Assembly (NCBI GenBank): GCA_030640865.1
Contig: DAOWIP010000309.1
Span: forward strand, 1 to 5,512
Reading direction: 5' to 3'
Origin: Sedimentisphaerales bacterium
GTDB taxonomy: Bacteria; Planctomycetota; Phycisphaerae; Sedimentisphaerales; SM23-30
DNA: 5,512 nt
The translations under genes were made by a program, and so were the position numbers. Positions 1 through 4,973 of the stretch are shown here, in pieces; position 1 is the stretch's first letter; each line of letters begins with the position of its first letter. The notes below the pieces were generated by a model. That model was not told where the DNA came from, did no database searches, and saw nothing but the letters and a program-made list of their open reading frames with translations.

Positions 1-1278
1 AACAATACGAACGCCAACAAGTGGATGTTGTCTGATGATTGCTTTTTCCTGTTCAGTCAGGGGTGTGGATTTTGCCAGGACACTATCAGGAACGCTGATC
101 ATACCGATGTCATGCAGTAGGGCGGCGGTTTTTATTTTCTCGATCTGTTCCGACGACAGGTTCATCTCACGTGCGATATATTCGGCATATACCTGAACGT
201 TTTCCGCATGATTGGCGGTGAACGGATCTTTAGCTGCTATGGTTTTGCCAAGGGCCGCAATACTGCCGACCGCCTGCGAACGAAGATGTTTTTCAAGGTT
301 GTGAATTTCGGTTTGCAATTCGCAAATGTCGTCGTTTTTATGCGGTATCCCTTCTTCGGTTTCATTTTGGATACTGTTCCAGCAAACGACACAGTTACGG
401 CCGCGGCTCTTGGCGGCGTAAAGGGCTTTATCTGCTTTTTTCACCAGTTCGTATGGGTCTGGCAGGGTGGAGGCCTCCGTAGCGGTCACACCCAGACTGA
501 CGGTAATATCGAGTTGTTCGGCTGATATATTCCACTTGTAACTTTGTATAAAGGACCGCAATTTTTCAGCGGCACGGCTGGCATGGTCGAGATTGGTATC
601 AGGCAGGATGATGATAAATTCTTCACCTCCATATCGCGCCGCAAAGTCGAGTGGATACAGATTGTTTTTCAGAATTTGTGCTAATTGTTTAAGAATATTG
701 TCTCCGCCTATGTGTCCATAAGTATCGTTGATGCTCTTGAAATAATCTATGTCAATCATAATCAAGGCCAGGAGTGTGTTTTTTTCCGATGACTCAACGA
801 TCTGTCGCTCGAAAATCTCAAAGAAATGACGACGATTGGCAAGTCCCGTCAGCGGGTCCGTATGGGCCTGGCTGAACAGTTTCTCCTGGAGATCCAGCAT
901 CCGCAGGATTGTCCCTACACGGACACGCAGTTCACCGGGATTAAGTGGTTTGTAAATATAATCAATAGCGCCTAATTCCAGCCCGGCAATTTTATTTTCG
1001 GCGGTATCTTTGGCTGATACAAAGATTATCGGAATCAAAGCGGTGCGAGTATCGGACTTTAGTTTTTGGCATACTTCATACCCGTCCATATCAGGCATCA
1101 TAATATCAAGGAGGATAACGTCGGGTTTTTCGTTAAAGGCCAATTCAAGCCCGTCTCTGGCGTTATCAGCCAGCAGCGGTATCACGCCCATCTTCTCCAG
1201 ATACACTTTCATCAGAACCAGATTGGTTTGATTATCGTCAACAGCTAATATTTTACGTGATTTCGTCTGTTCAGCCAT
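1..1278 (-). CDS. Response regulator with REC, GGDEF and HD-GYP domains (C-terminus beyond the window)
   Basis: This reading frame is open from an ATG at 1278 to the left window edge, giving 426 residues without a stop; the end of the protein lies outside. Residues about 9-125 are a phosphoreceiver domain with acidic pair D14/D15, phospho-acceptor D58 (in LLDIMMPDMDG), S88 and K110. Residues about 138-300 are a GGDEF diguanylate cyclase domain: DPLTGLANRR at 141-150, a metal/substrate region IDIDYFKSINDTYGH at 175-189, and an active-site GGEEF at 217-221. Residues about 335-426 begin an HD-GYP phosphodiesterase domain: KDPFTANH at 350-357, HD pair H389/D390, and H418. The GYP motif would fall past the edge. 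The start is supported by TGGGAG (1282-1287, read on the minus strand) four bases upstream. By family knowledge it would make and/or hydrolyse cyclic-di-GMP in the cytoplasm when phosphorylated by a histidine kinase; no kinase is visible here. Two signature positions deviate: the GGDEF inhibitory-site arginine is Y208, and the HDxGK lysine is M393. Confidence 0.95.
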   Translation of the reverse strand, partial: MAEQTKSRKILAVDDNQTNLVLMKVYLEKMGVIPLLADNARDGLELAFNEKPDVILLDIMMPDMDGYEVCQKLKSDTRTALIPIIFVSAKDTAENKIAGLELGAIDYIYKPLNPGELRVRVGTILRMLDLQEKLFSQAHTDPLTGLANRRHFFEIFERQIVESSEKNTLLALIMIDIDYFKSINDTYGHIGGDNILKQLAQILKNNLYPLDFAARYGGEEFIIILPDTNLDHASRAAEKLRSFIQSYKWNISAEQLDITVSLGVTATEASTLPDPYELVKKADKALYAAKSRGRNCVVCWNSIQNETEEGIPHKNDDICELQTEIHNLEKHLRSQAVGSIAALGKTIAAKDPFTANHAENVQVYAEYIAREMNLSSEQIEKIKTAALLHDIGMISVPDSVLAKSTPLTEQEKAIIRQHPLVGVRIV

Positions 1279-1291
1279 AAGCTCCCACAAT

Positions 1292-1297
1292 CTTATA
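1292..1297 (-). promoter_or_regulatory. Possible -10 box for the response regulator gene
   Basis: Read on the minus strand the bases are TATAAG, five of six matching the sigma-70 -10 consensus, about 14 bases before the ATG. No convincing -35 box is visible at 16-18 bases upstream (the nearest hexamer is TATGAC). A start this close would leave a very short leader containing the TGGGAG ribosome site, so this is a weak suggestion only. Confidence 0.2.
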
Positions 1298-1476
1298 GTG
1301 TGATAAAGGTAAAGTCATACTTTCGATAATATCGACAGAAAAAACAGGTAAAATTAGTCGGAGAGCATAATTTTATTATCGTCCCGAAGGTCGTGGTTAA
1401 GATAGATAAGATAGTATCAAGAAGCAAGTAAAGTTATCATTCGTTCACTGACAATCACTAAGCCGAGAAAGGCCAG

Positions 1477-1724
1477 GAAAAAATACTCTTTTTCGAGGTG
1501 GAGAATTTGACTTTTTCAATTTTTACGAATAAATTGACGCTGGCGTCTAATTTACTTTCAGGTGAAAGCAACTTAAGTATTGCCAAAAGATTATGTACAA
1601 CCGCTTGATACCTGATAATACGAAATATTCTGCTTTGCATTCTGTTGCTTTCACCTGCTGAACAGCCACTCTTGTGAAAATTGAAAAAGTCAAATTCGGA
1701 GCACCGAAAAAGGAAGATTTTTTC
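1477..1724. repeat. Long imperfect inverted repeat (hairpin) within copy A
   Basis: The core arms, 1503-1526 and 1674-1697, are reverse complements at 23 of 24 positions. Inside them, 1560-1572 (AGGTGAAAGCAAC) pairs perfectly with 1644-1656 (GTTGCTTTCACCT). Outside them, 1477-1502 and 1698-1724 pair with a few mismatches and one gap. The whole can fold as one hairpin of about 248 nt with a terminal loop near 1573-1643. The left inner arm also contains a small local palindrome CTTTCA-GG-TGAAAG (1555-1568). The related hairpin in copy B keeps the pairing despite base changes. This is read directly from the sequence; whether it acts in DNA (transposition, recombination) or in RNA is unknown. Confidence 0.85.
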
Positions 1725-1781
1725 TGTAAATACTGATAGTACGTCGAATGCACTTGTACCACAATCTTTGGGACAATATCA

Positions 1782-1973
1782 AAATTTTCGACCTTATTGG
1801 AGTCATCTTTTACTCGTTGCATTATAACATATAGATTGTAAAATGAATCAGTAACCACCGGTAGAGTCGGTGGCTTATAGTGCTCACAATTGAATTTTCG
1901 ACGTGTGGCAGCCACTGATAGTCCCGATAGAATCGGGACGAAAGTGGATGGCAGTTAAGTAGTAGCCTTATGG
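1782..1973. repeat. Extra block in copy A with nested small hairpins
   Basis: Copy B runs GGGACGATATCAATATGTTATGG without interruption, whereas copy A has GGGACAATATCAA, then about 192 other bases, then CAATATGTTACGG. The block contains CCACCG-GTAGAGT-CGGTGG (1855-1873), GTGGC-A-GCCAC (1905-1915) and GTCCCGAT-AGA-ATCGGGAC (1921-1939); the last is also enclosed by CCACT (1912-1916) and AGTGG (1943-1947). Either the block inserted into copy A or copy B lost it. Only the shared CAA could be a target duplication at the junctions, which is too short to count. An open frame of 122 codons on the minus strand (1547-1915) covers part of it and the hairpin, but it resembles no protein I recognise. Confidence 0.6.
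1921..1939. repeat. Perfect hairpin GTCCCGAT-AGA-ATCGGGAC
   Basis: An 8-base perfect stem with a 3-base loop. It lacks a following T run on either strand, so it is not a typical intrinsic terminator. Its GTCCC/GGGAC core resembles the two GTCCCGTAGGGAC palindromes between rpmI and rplT, which suggests a shared REP-like family in this genome. Confidence 0.6.
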
Positions 1974-1996
1974 CAATATGTTACGGTTTCGCTCGC

Positions 1997-2021
1997 GGGA
2001 ATTCCCATACGCGGTGCGTAT
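1997..2021. repeat. Double palindrome at the right end of copy A
   Basis: A 10-base perfect palindrome GGGAATTCCC (1997-2006) is followed directly by a hairpin ATACGC-GGT-GCGTAT (2007-2021). The same unit occurs at 3082-3106. This is the best-conserved part of the repeat and marks its nadD-side end here. Confidence 0.85.
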
Positions 2022-2024
2022 AAT
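2019..2024 (+). promoter_or_regulatory. Possible -10 box for nadD at the edge of repeat copy A
   Basis: The bases are TATAAT, an exact sigma-70 -10 consensus, 25 bases before the nadD ATG. Its first four bases lie within the repeat and the last two at or beyond its edge. No good -35 box is seen 17 bases upstream, where the palindrome GGGAATTCCC lies. In copy B the matching place reads TATATT. Inferred initiation near 2031 would give a leader under 20 nt. Confidence 0.35.
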
Positions 2025-2049
2025 ATTCCAATTACGACACAGTTGACAA

Positions 2050-2673
2050 ATGAATAAAAAAGGTATATTGCTTTTCGGCGGCACGTTCGATCCGATTCAC
2101 AATGGCCATCTTGTTATCGCACGATCGGCAGCGGAGAAGATCGGCGTGCAAAGGGTGGTGCTGGTTCCCTCGGCCAATCCGCCGCACAAAAATCATTCCT
2201 CCCTTACTCCAGCCCGGCATCGGCTTGTAATGACAGAGCTTGCTGTTCGCGGGCAGGAATTGTTCGAGGTTTCCGACTGTGAACTAAAACGCCCCGGCCC
2301 GAGTTTTACTATCGACACAGTGCGATATTTTCGTGAGCGGTATGGCCCGAACATCTCTTTGTACTGGCTCATCGGGGGCGACACAATTAAAGAACTTATC
2401 TTATGGTACAAAGTGGAGCGGCTGGTTGATGAATGTACTATCGTAACGGCCGGCCGGCCGGGCTGCGACATAGAAGTTGACTTTACTGTTTTCCGCGGCA
2501 AACTCAGTGATGAGCAGATTGCCCGGCTTAAACAATTTATCCTCGACACACCTCTCGTTGATATCTCCGCTACCGATATTCGCCGTCGTATCCGCCGCGG
2601 CCTGACCATCAACGACCTCGCCCCTCCCGCCGTCCGGGACTATATCATCGAGAATAAACTATACAAAACTTAA
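2050..2673 (+). CDS. nadD: Nicotinate-nucleotide adenylyltransferase NadD
   Basis: A complete 207-residue protein of usual family length. NadD joins nicotinate mononucleotide and ATP to give deamido-NAD and pyrophosphate, the step before NAD synthetase, in the cytoplasm. The nucleotidyltransferase signature GGTFDPIHNGHL is at residues 10-21, with H17 and H20 as the (T/H)xGH-type ATP site. The NadD-typical PPHK is at 44-47, SFTIDT at 85-90, the IGGDTIKELILWYK region at 108-121, and the C-terminal ATP motif ISATDIRRRI at 172-181. The ATG at 2050 is chosen because the signature begins nine residues later, as in the family. No clear Shine-Dalgarno precedes it (ACAGTTGACAA), so initiation may rely on a short leader. 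It stands alone on the plus strand, convergent with pheS and between two direct repeat copies; common NadD neighbours such as obg, proA or rsfS are not in view. The coding sequence looks intact. Confidence 0.96.
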   Translation: MNKKGILLFGGTFDPIHNGHLVIARSAAEKIGVQRVVLVPSANPPHKNHSSLTPARHRLVMTELAVRGQELFEVSDCELKRPGPSFTIDTVRYFRERYGPNISLYWLIGGDTIKELILWYKVERLVDECTIVTAGRPGCDIEVDFTVFRGKLSDEQIARLKQFILDTPLVDISATDIRRRIRRGLTINDLAPPAVRDYIIENKLYKT

Positions 2674-2746
2674 CCCGCTTTTTTCTTCTTCGTTTCCCTT
2701 GCTATCTTCTGTTTAAATTATTTTTTTCTTCTGTTATCTTCGTATC
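2674..2746. other. Pyrimidine-rich spacer downstream of nadD
   Basis: About 73 bases dominated by T and C on the plus strand, with runs such as CTTTTTTCTTCTTCG and ATTTTTTTCTTCTG. No stable stem precedes the T runs, so I do not call an intrinsic terminator, although the tract could still help end nadD transcription. The rest of the gene-less region up to 3108 is repeat copy B. Confidence 0.5.
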
Positions 2747-2789
2747 TTATCATTCATTCACTGACAATCATTAGACAGGGAAAGGCCGA

Positions 2790-3014
2790 GAAAAAAATAC
2801 TCTTTTTCGGGGTGGAGAATTTTACTTTTTTTATTTTTACTCCACAATTGACTTTCAGGTGAAAGCAAATTAAGTATGACCAAAAGGCTATATAGAATAC
2901 CTGATAATACGAAATACCCTGCTTTTCAGTTTTTTGCTTTCACCTGTTGAACAGCTTCTTTCGGAAAAATAAAAAAAGTCAAATCCGGAGCCGCTAAAAA
3001 GGAAGATTTTTTTC
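2790..3014. repeat. Long imperfect inverted repeat (hairpin) within copy B
   Basis: Core arms 2817-2840 and 2963-2986 are reverse complements at 21 of 24 positions. Inner arms AGGTGAAAGCAAA (2857-2869) and TTTGCTTTCACCT (2933-2945) pair perfectly. Outer arms, about 2790-2816 and 2987-3014, pair imperfectly. Compared with copy A, the TTTTTCAATTTT core has become TTTTTTTATTTT on the left arm while the right arm changed from AAAATTGAAAAA to AAAATAAAAAAA, so pairing is kept. Confidence 0.82.
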
Positions 3015-3081
3015 GGTATAGCCAAAACATATCCACGCCCCAACCTTTGGGACGATATCAATATGTTATGGTTTCGCTTGC

Positions 3082-3106
3082 GGGAATTCCCATACGCGGT
3101 GCGTAT
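3082..3106. repeat. Double palindrome at the right end of copy B, beside the pheS stop
   Basis: GGGAATTCCC (3082-3091) is followed by ATACGC-GGT-GCGTAT (3092-3106), as in copy A. In the pheS transcript the 6-base stem begins three to four bases after the UGA stop. No U run follows, so it is not a classical rho-independent terminator, but a structure so close to the stop could protect the 3' end of the mRNA or slow polymerase. Confidence 0.8.
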
Positions 3107-3108
3107 AT

Positions 3109-4113
3109 TCAAAACTGTTTCAGAAACCGCAGATCGTTTTCGGTAAATAGCCGGATGTCGGTAATGCCGTATTTGCGCATGGCGAGCCGTTCGATGCCGA
3201 ACCCGAAGGCCCAGCCGGTATATTTTTCCGGATCGATCCCGACAATCTCGAACACGTTCGGATCGACCATTCCGCAACCGCCCATCTCGACCCAGTTTTC
3301 GTTACCTTTTTTGTCGTGCAACAGCAGATCGACTTCACCTGACGGCTCGGTGAACGGGAAAAAGCTCGGTCGGAACCGCCATTTTGTATCGGGTCCATAA
3401 AAGGCGTGTATAAACTGGTCGATGGTCGTTTTCAGGTCGATCATACTTACGTCTTCATCGACCACCAGGGCTTCGATCTGGTGGAACATATACATATGGG
3501 TGGCATCGACACTGTCCGGCCGAAAGACCCGCCCCGGCGCTACAATTCGGATAGGCGGTTTTTGTTTTTCCATTACTCGTATTTGGATCGTCGAGGTCTG
3601 CGACCGCAGCAGAGTTTGATCGTCGATATAAAAATTATCCAGCGGATCGCGGGCCGGGTGCGACTCGTCGATATTCAGTGCCACGAAGTTATGAAACTCA
3701 TCTTCGATCTCAGGTCCGTAGCTGATGTCGAACCCCATCCGCCCGAAGATTTCCAATAGTTCATTTGTCGTCTGCGTAATCACATGGCTGCTGCCCAAAC
3801 GCATCGGCTCACCCGGCAGCGTTACATCAAACAGGGGCTTATCCGCCTTTTCAACCTCTTTTTTTTTCAAGCCTGTTTGTAGTTCATCGAACGCCTTTTT
3901 AACCTTGTTTTTGACCTGGTTGGCTATCTTACCCGCCTGCGGCTTGATCTCTTTGGGAAGCGCCCCCAACTGACCTAATAGCGATGTTACTTCACCCTTG
4001 CGTGAGAGATACCTGACGCGGAACTCTTCCAGACCCGCCGGATCGCTCACCTGCTTCAGGTCTGCCAGCGCCTTTTCACCGATTGCCTTGAACTGTTCGA
4101 GTATATCAGACAT
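3109..4113 (-). CDS. pheS: Phenylalanine--tRNA ligase alpha subunit
   Basis: A complete 334-residue protein, the usual length for bacterial PheS. With PheT it forms the alpha2-beta2 enzyme that charges tRNA(Phe); PheS holds the catalytic class II core. Residues 1 to about 90 are the N-terminal coiled-coil tRNA-binding arm (RVRYLSRKGEVTSLLGQL at 32-49 is typical). Class II motif 1 lies near 111-145 (ITQTTNELLEIFGRMGF, then GPEIEDEFHNFVALN), followed by HPARD at 152-156 and LLRSQTSTIQIR at 168-179. Motif 2 covers about 194-216 (GRVFRPDSVDATHMYMFHQIE). The phenylalanine pocket region FRPSFFPFTEPS is at 247-258, and motif 3 GWAFGFGIERLAM at 300-312. The end NDLRFLKQF is the normal family C-terminus, so the gene is not truncated. 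It starts 24 bases after the rplT stop, in one operon with it; the ribosome site is weak. pheT, commonly the next gene, is absent; repeat copy B follows instead. Confidence 0.97.
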   Translation of the reverse strand: MSDILEQFKAIGEKALADLKQVSDPAGLEEFRVRYLSRKGEVTSLLGQLGALPKEIKPQAGKIANQVKNKVKKAFDELQTGLKKKEVEKADKPLFDVTLPGEPMRLGSSHVITQTTNELLEIFGRMGFDISYGPEIEDEFHNFVALNIDESHPARDPLDNFYIDDQTLLRSQTSTIQIRVMEKQKPPIRIVAPGRVFRPDSVDATHMYMFHQIEALVVDEDVSMIDLKTTIDQFIHAFYGPDTKWRFRPSFFPFTEPSGEVDLLLHDKKGNENWVEMGGCGMVDPNVFEIVGIDPEKYTGWAFGFGIERLAMRKYGITDIRLFTENDLRFLKQF

Positions 4114-4137
4114 TAATCGTCATTTGCTTTTTCTGCC

Positions 4138-4503
4138 TTACGCGGCGGCTTCAATTGCTTTACGGGCTACTTCCACTACCTGATCGAACCCTTCTGGGTC
4201 GTGGATTGCCATTTCGGAGAGCATTTTGCGGTTGATACTGACTTGGGCCAGTTTCAGGCCATAGATAAACTGGCTGTACCGAATATTCCGTTGGGTGCAG
4301 GCCGCTGAAACGCGGATAATCCAGAGAGAGCGGAAATTACGTTTGCGTCGTCGTCGGTCTTTGGTCGCGGTAGCCTCGGCGCGGAAAAGCGACTCCTGCG
4401 CTAATCGCCAATTTTTACTGCGGGGACCGCGAAAACCTCGAACGGCCTTAAAAATGCGTTTCTTGGCTTGATGCCTCGCGGCACCTTTACGTACTCTTGG
4501 CAT
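4138..4503 (-). CDS. rplT: 50S ribosomal protein L20
   Basis: A complete, very basic 121-residue protein (family about 115-120). L20 binds 23S rRNA early and is needed for 50S assembly; in some bacteria it also represses its own operon. Family marks seen are MPRVRKG at the start, the long basic N-terminal helix through about residue 60, DRRRRKRNFRSLWIIRVSAA at 49-68, the globular-domain YSQFIYGLKLAQVSINRKMLSEMAI at 76-100, and a final segment DPEGFDQVVEVARKAI. The start is backed by AAAGGAA (4511-4517 on the minus strand) seven bases upstream. It is followed by pheS after 24 bases, but is separated from rpmI by 244 bases of palindrome-rich sequence, which is unusual for this pair. A hairpin (4523-4548) sits just upstream of its ribosome site. 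Confidence 0.97.
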   Translation of the reverse strand: MPRVRKGAARHQAKKRIFKAVRGFRGPRSKNWRLAQESLFRAEATATKDRRRRKRNFRSLWIIRVSAACTQRNIRYSQFIYGLKLAQVSINRKMLSEMAIHDPEGFDQVVEVARKAIEAAA

Positions 4504-4522
4504 AACAGCTTTCCTTTCTTTT

Positions 4523-4548
4523 AACAGGACTTTTGCAAAAGACCTGTT
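4523..4548. promoter_or_regulatory. Hairpin just upstream of the rplT ribosome-binding site
   Basis: AACAGG-A-CTTTTGCAAAAG-A-CCTGTT is a 26-base symmetrical sequence with a single central-arm mismatch (U-U in the mRNA). In the rplT transcript it ends five to six bases before the AAAGGAA ribosome site. It could influence rplT translation or processing of the rpmI-rplT mRNA. A link to L20 feedback is only inference: L20 control in E. coli and Bacillus acts through leader structures, but I do not recognise those here. Confidence 0.5.
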
Positions 4549-4593
4549 TTAAAACAACCGCCGATAACAGCGGCTCTAAAGTTATTTTATCAT

Positions 4594-4630
4594 CGCTTGC
4601 TGGCGGTAGCTGTTAGCCGAGAAGCAAGCG
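4594..4630. repeat. REP-like stem-loop between rpmI and rplT
   Basis: CGCTTGCT (4594-4601) and AGCAAGCG (4623-4630) form a perfect 8-base stem around a 21-base loop that itself contains GGC...GCC. No T run follows on the minus strand in the direction of rpmI-rplT transcription, so termination is unlikely. Just left of it, CCGC (4558-4561) and GCGG (4570-4573) give another small stem. Confidence 0.55.
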
Positions 4631-4654
4631 GAACTCGTTTTACTGTGTATTCTC

Positions 4655-4667
4655 GTCCCGTAGGGAC
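4655..4667. repeat. Palindrome GTCCCGTAGGGAC, first copy
   Basis: A 5-base stem GTCCC/GGGAC with loop GTA. The identical 13 bases recur at 4724-4736. Such a short repeated palindrome within an operon is characteristic of REP-like extragenic elements; no coding sequence overlaps it. Confidence 0.65.
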
Positions 4668-4679
4668 ATAAGACAATAG

Positions 4680-4699
4680 CCCAGCGATTTATCGCTGGG
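4680..4699. repeat. Hairpin CCCAGCGAT-TT-ATCGCTGGG between the two palindromes
   Basis: A perfect 9-base inverted repeat with two central bases (in practice an 8-base stem with a 4-base loop). It lies midway between the two GTCCCGTAGGGAC copies, so that the three together form a symmetrical cluster of about 80 bases (4655-4736). On the minus strand it is followed by GCTATTGTC, without a U run, so it is not a standard terminator. Confidence 0.65.
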
Positions 4700-4723
4700 A
4701 AACCTGTTCTCCCGTGCATTTTA

Positions 4724-4736
4724 GTCCCGTAGGGAC
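4724..4736. repeat. Palindrome GTCCCGTAGGGAC, second copy
   Basis: Identical to the 4655-4667 palindrome, 69 bases away start to start. It lies only 12 bases from the rpmI stop (4748-4750), placing a stem directly after the rpmI reading frame. Confidence 0.65.
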
Positions 4737-4747
4737 GATTGAAAATA

Positions 4748-4942
4748 CTATCGGCCCAGCGCCGTTAATGTTTTTTTAGCCATAGCGGGCGACATACCCG
4801 TCGCCTTATTAATAGAACGGCAGCGTTTGCCGCTTTTACTGCTCATCAGATGGCCGCCGCAGGAGCGTCTCCGCTTTATTTTTCCTCGTGCGGTTACTTT
4901 TACTCGTTTGGCTAATCCTTTATGTGTTTTTTGTTTTGGCAT
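4748..4942 (-). CDS. rpmI: 50S ribosomal protein L35
   Basis: A complete 64-residue, very basic protein, the usual size for L35, a small component of the large ribosomal subunit that binds 23S rRNA. The family pattern is clear: [27 protein letters not shown] at residues 1-27, then a lysine/arginine- and serine-rich C-terminal half ([13 protein letters not shown]). It has two cysteines (residues 28 and 41). It starts 31 bases after the infC stop. The upstream AGAAAGAAC is only a weak ribosome site, so translation may be coupled to or controlled with infC; in E. coli rpmI is the gene on which L20 acts. The long palindromic spacer follows before rplT. Confidence 0.95.
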   Translation of the reverse strand: MPKQKTHKGLAKRVKVTARGKIKRRRSCGGHLMSSKSGKRCRSINKATGMSPAMAKKTLTALGR

Positions 4943-4973
4943 TTGTTCTTTCTGTTTTCGAGTCTAACTACTG

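Larger units (their letters stand above)
1434..2022. repeat. Large structured repeat, copy A (carries an extra block of about 190 bases)
   Basis: This stretch matches 2747-3107 in the same orientation. Homology starts at TTATCATT (1434), continues through CACTGACAATCA, AGGTGAAAGCAA, CCTGATAATACGAAAT and CTTTGGGAC to about 1781, then resumes at CAATATGTTA (1974) and runs to GCGTATA (2022). The last 38 bases (1985-2022) match 3070-3107 at 37 positions. The 1782-1973 block is absent from the other copy, and a 17-base palindromic segment with GACGC-TG-GCGTC (1536-1547) is also special to copy A. No protein-coding signal is convincing: open frames here are not kept open in copy B, and differences between copies do not favour synonymous changes. 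It fills most of the gene-less region between the response regulator and nadD. It could be a non-autonomous mobile element or a family of structured RNAs; the sequence alone does not decide. Confidence 0.85.
2747..3107. repeat. Large structured repeat, copy B
   Basis: This is the second, shorter copy of the 1434-2022 repeat, in the same orientation. It starts with TTATCATTCATTCACTGAC and ends with the double palindrome at 3082-3106. It lacks both the block of about 190 bases and the 17-base palindromic segment of copy A, so it may be closer to the basic unit of about 360 bases. Its right end stops one base before the pheS stop codon complement (3109-3111), so the element lies tightly against the 3' end of the pheS operon and would be transcribed in reverse if pheS transcription reads through. 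A minus-strand open frame at 2888-3277 runs from pheS-antisense-phase sequence into this repeat and is not a gene. Confidence 0.85.

Noticed and set aside
1458..1640. Open frame of 60 codons on the minus strand in copy A
   Set aside because: It lies wholly in the inverted repeat and has no ribosome site. A short stretch (SRIFRIIRY-like) is shared with copy B, but only because the DNA repeat is shared.
1547..1915. Open frame of 122 codons on the minus strand inside repeat copy A
   Set aside because: It crosses the long hairpin and the extra block, matches no family I know, and the equivalent frame in copy B has stops (for example just after the AVQQVKA-like segment). Differences between copies are not mainly synonymous.
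2042..2047. TTGACA as a -35 box
   Set aside because: It lies immediately before the nadD ATG, so a promoter there would start inside nadD; the match is most likely chance.
2193..2612. Open frame of 139 codons antisense to nadD
   Set aside because: A shadow of the clear nadD coding sequence, with low-complexity basic and serine-rich content and no family motifs.
2888..3277. Open frame of 129 codons on the minus strand across the pheS end and copy B
   Set aside because: More than half of it is an out-of-frame reading of pheS, and the remainder is repeat DNA.
4655..4736. Two identical palindromes as a possible CRISPR array
   Set aside because: Only two 13-base copies, with a hairpin rather than a unique spacer between them; far too short for CRISPR repeats and no cas genes nearby.
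4655..4736. Intrinsic terminator between rpmI and rplT
   Set aside because: None of the stems is followed by a U run on the minus strand, and the essential genes rplT and pheS lie downstream without an obvious promoter.
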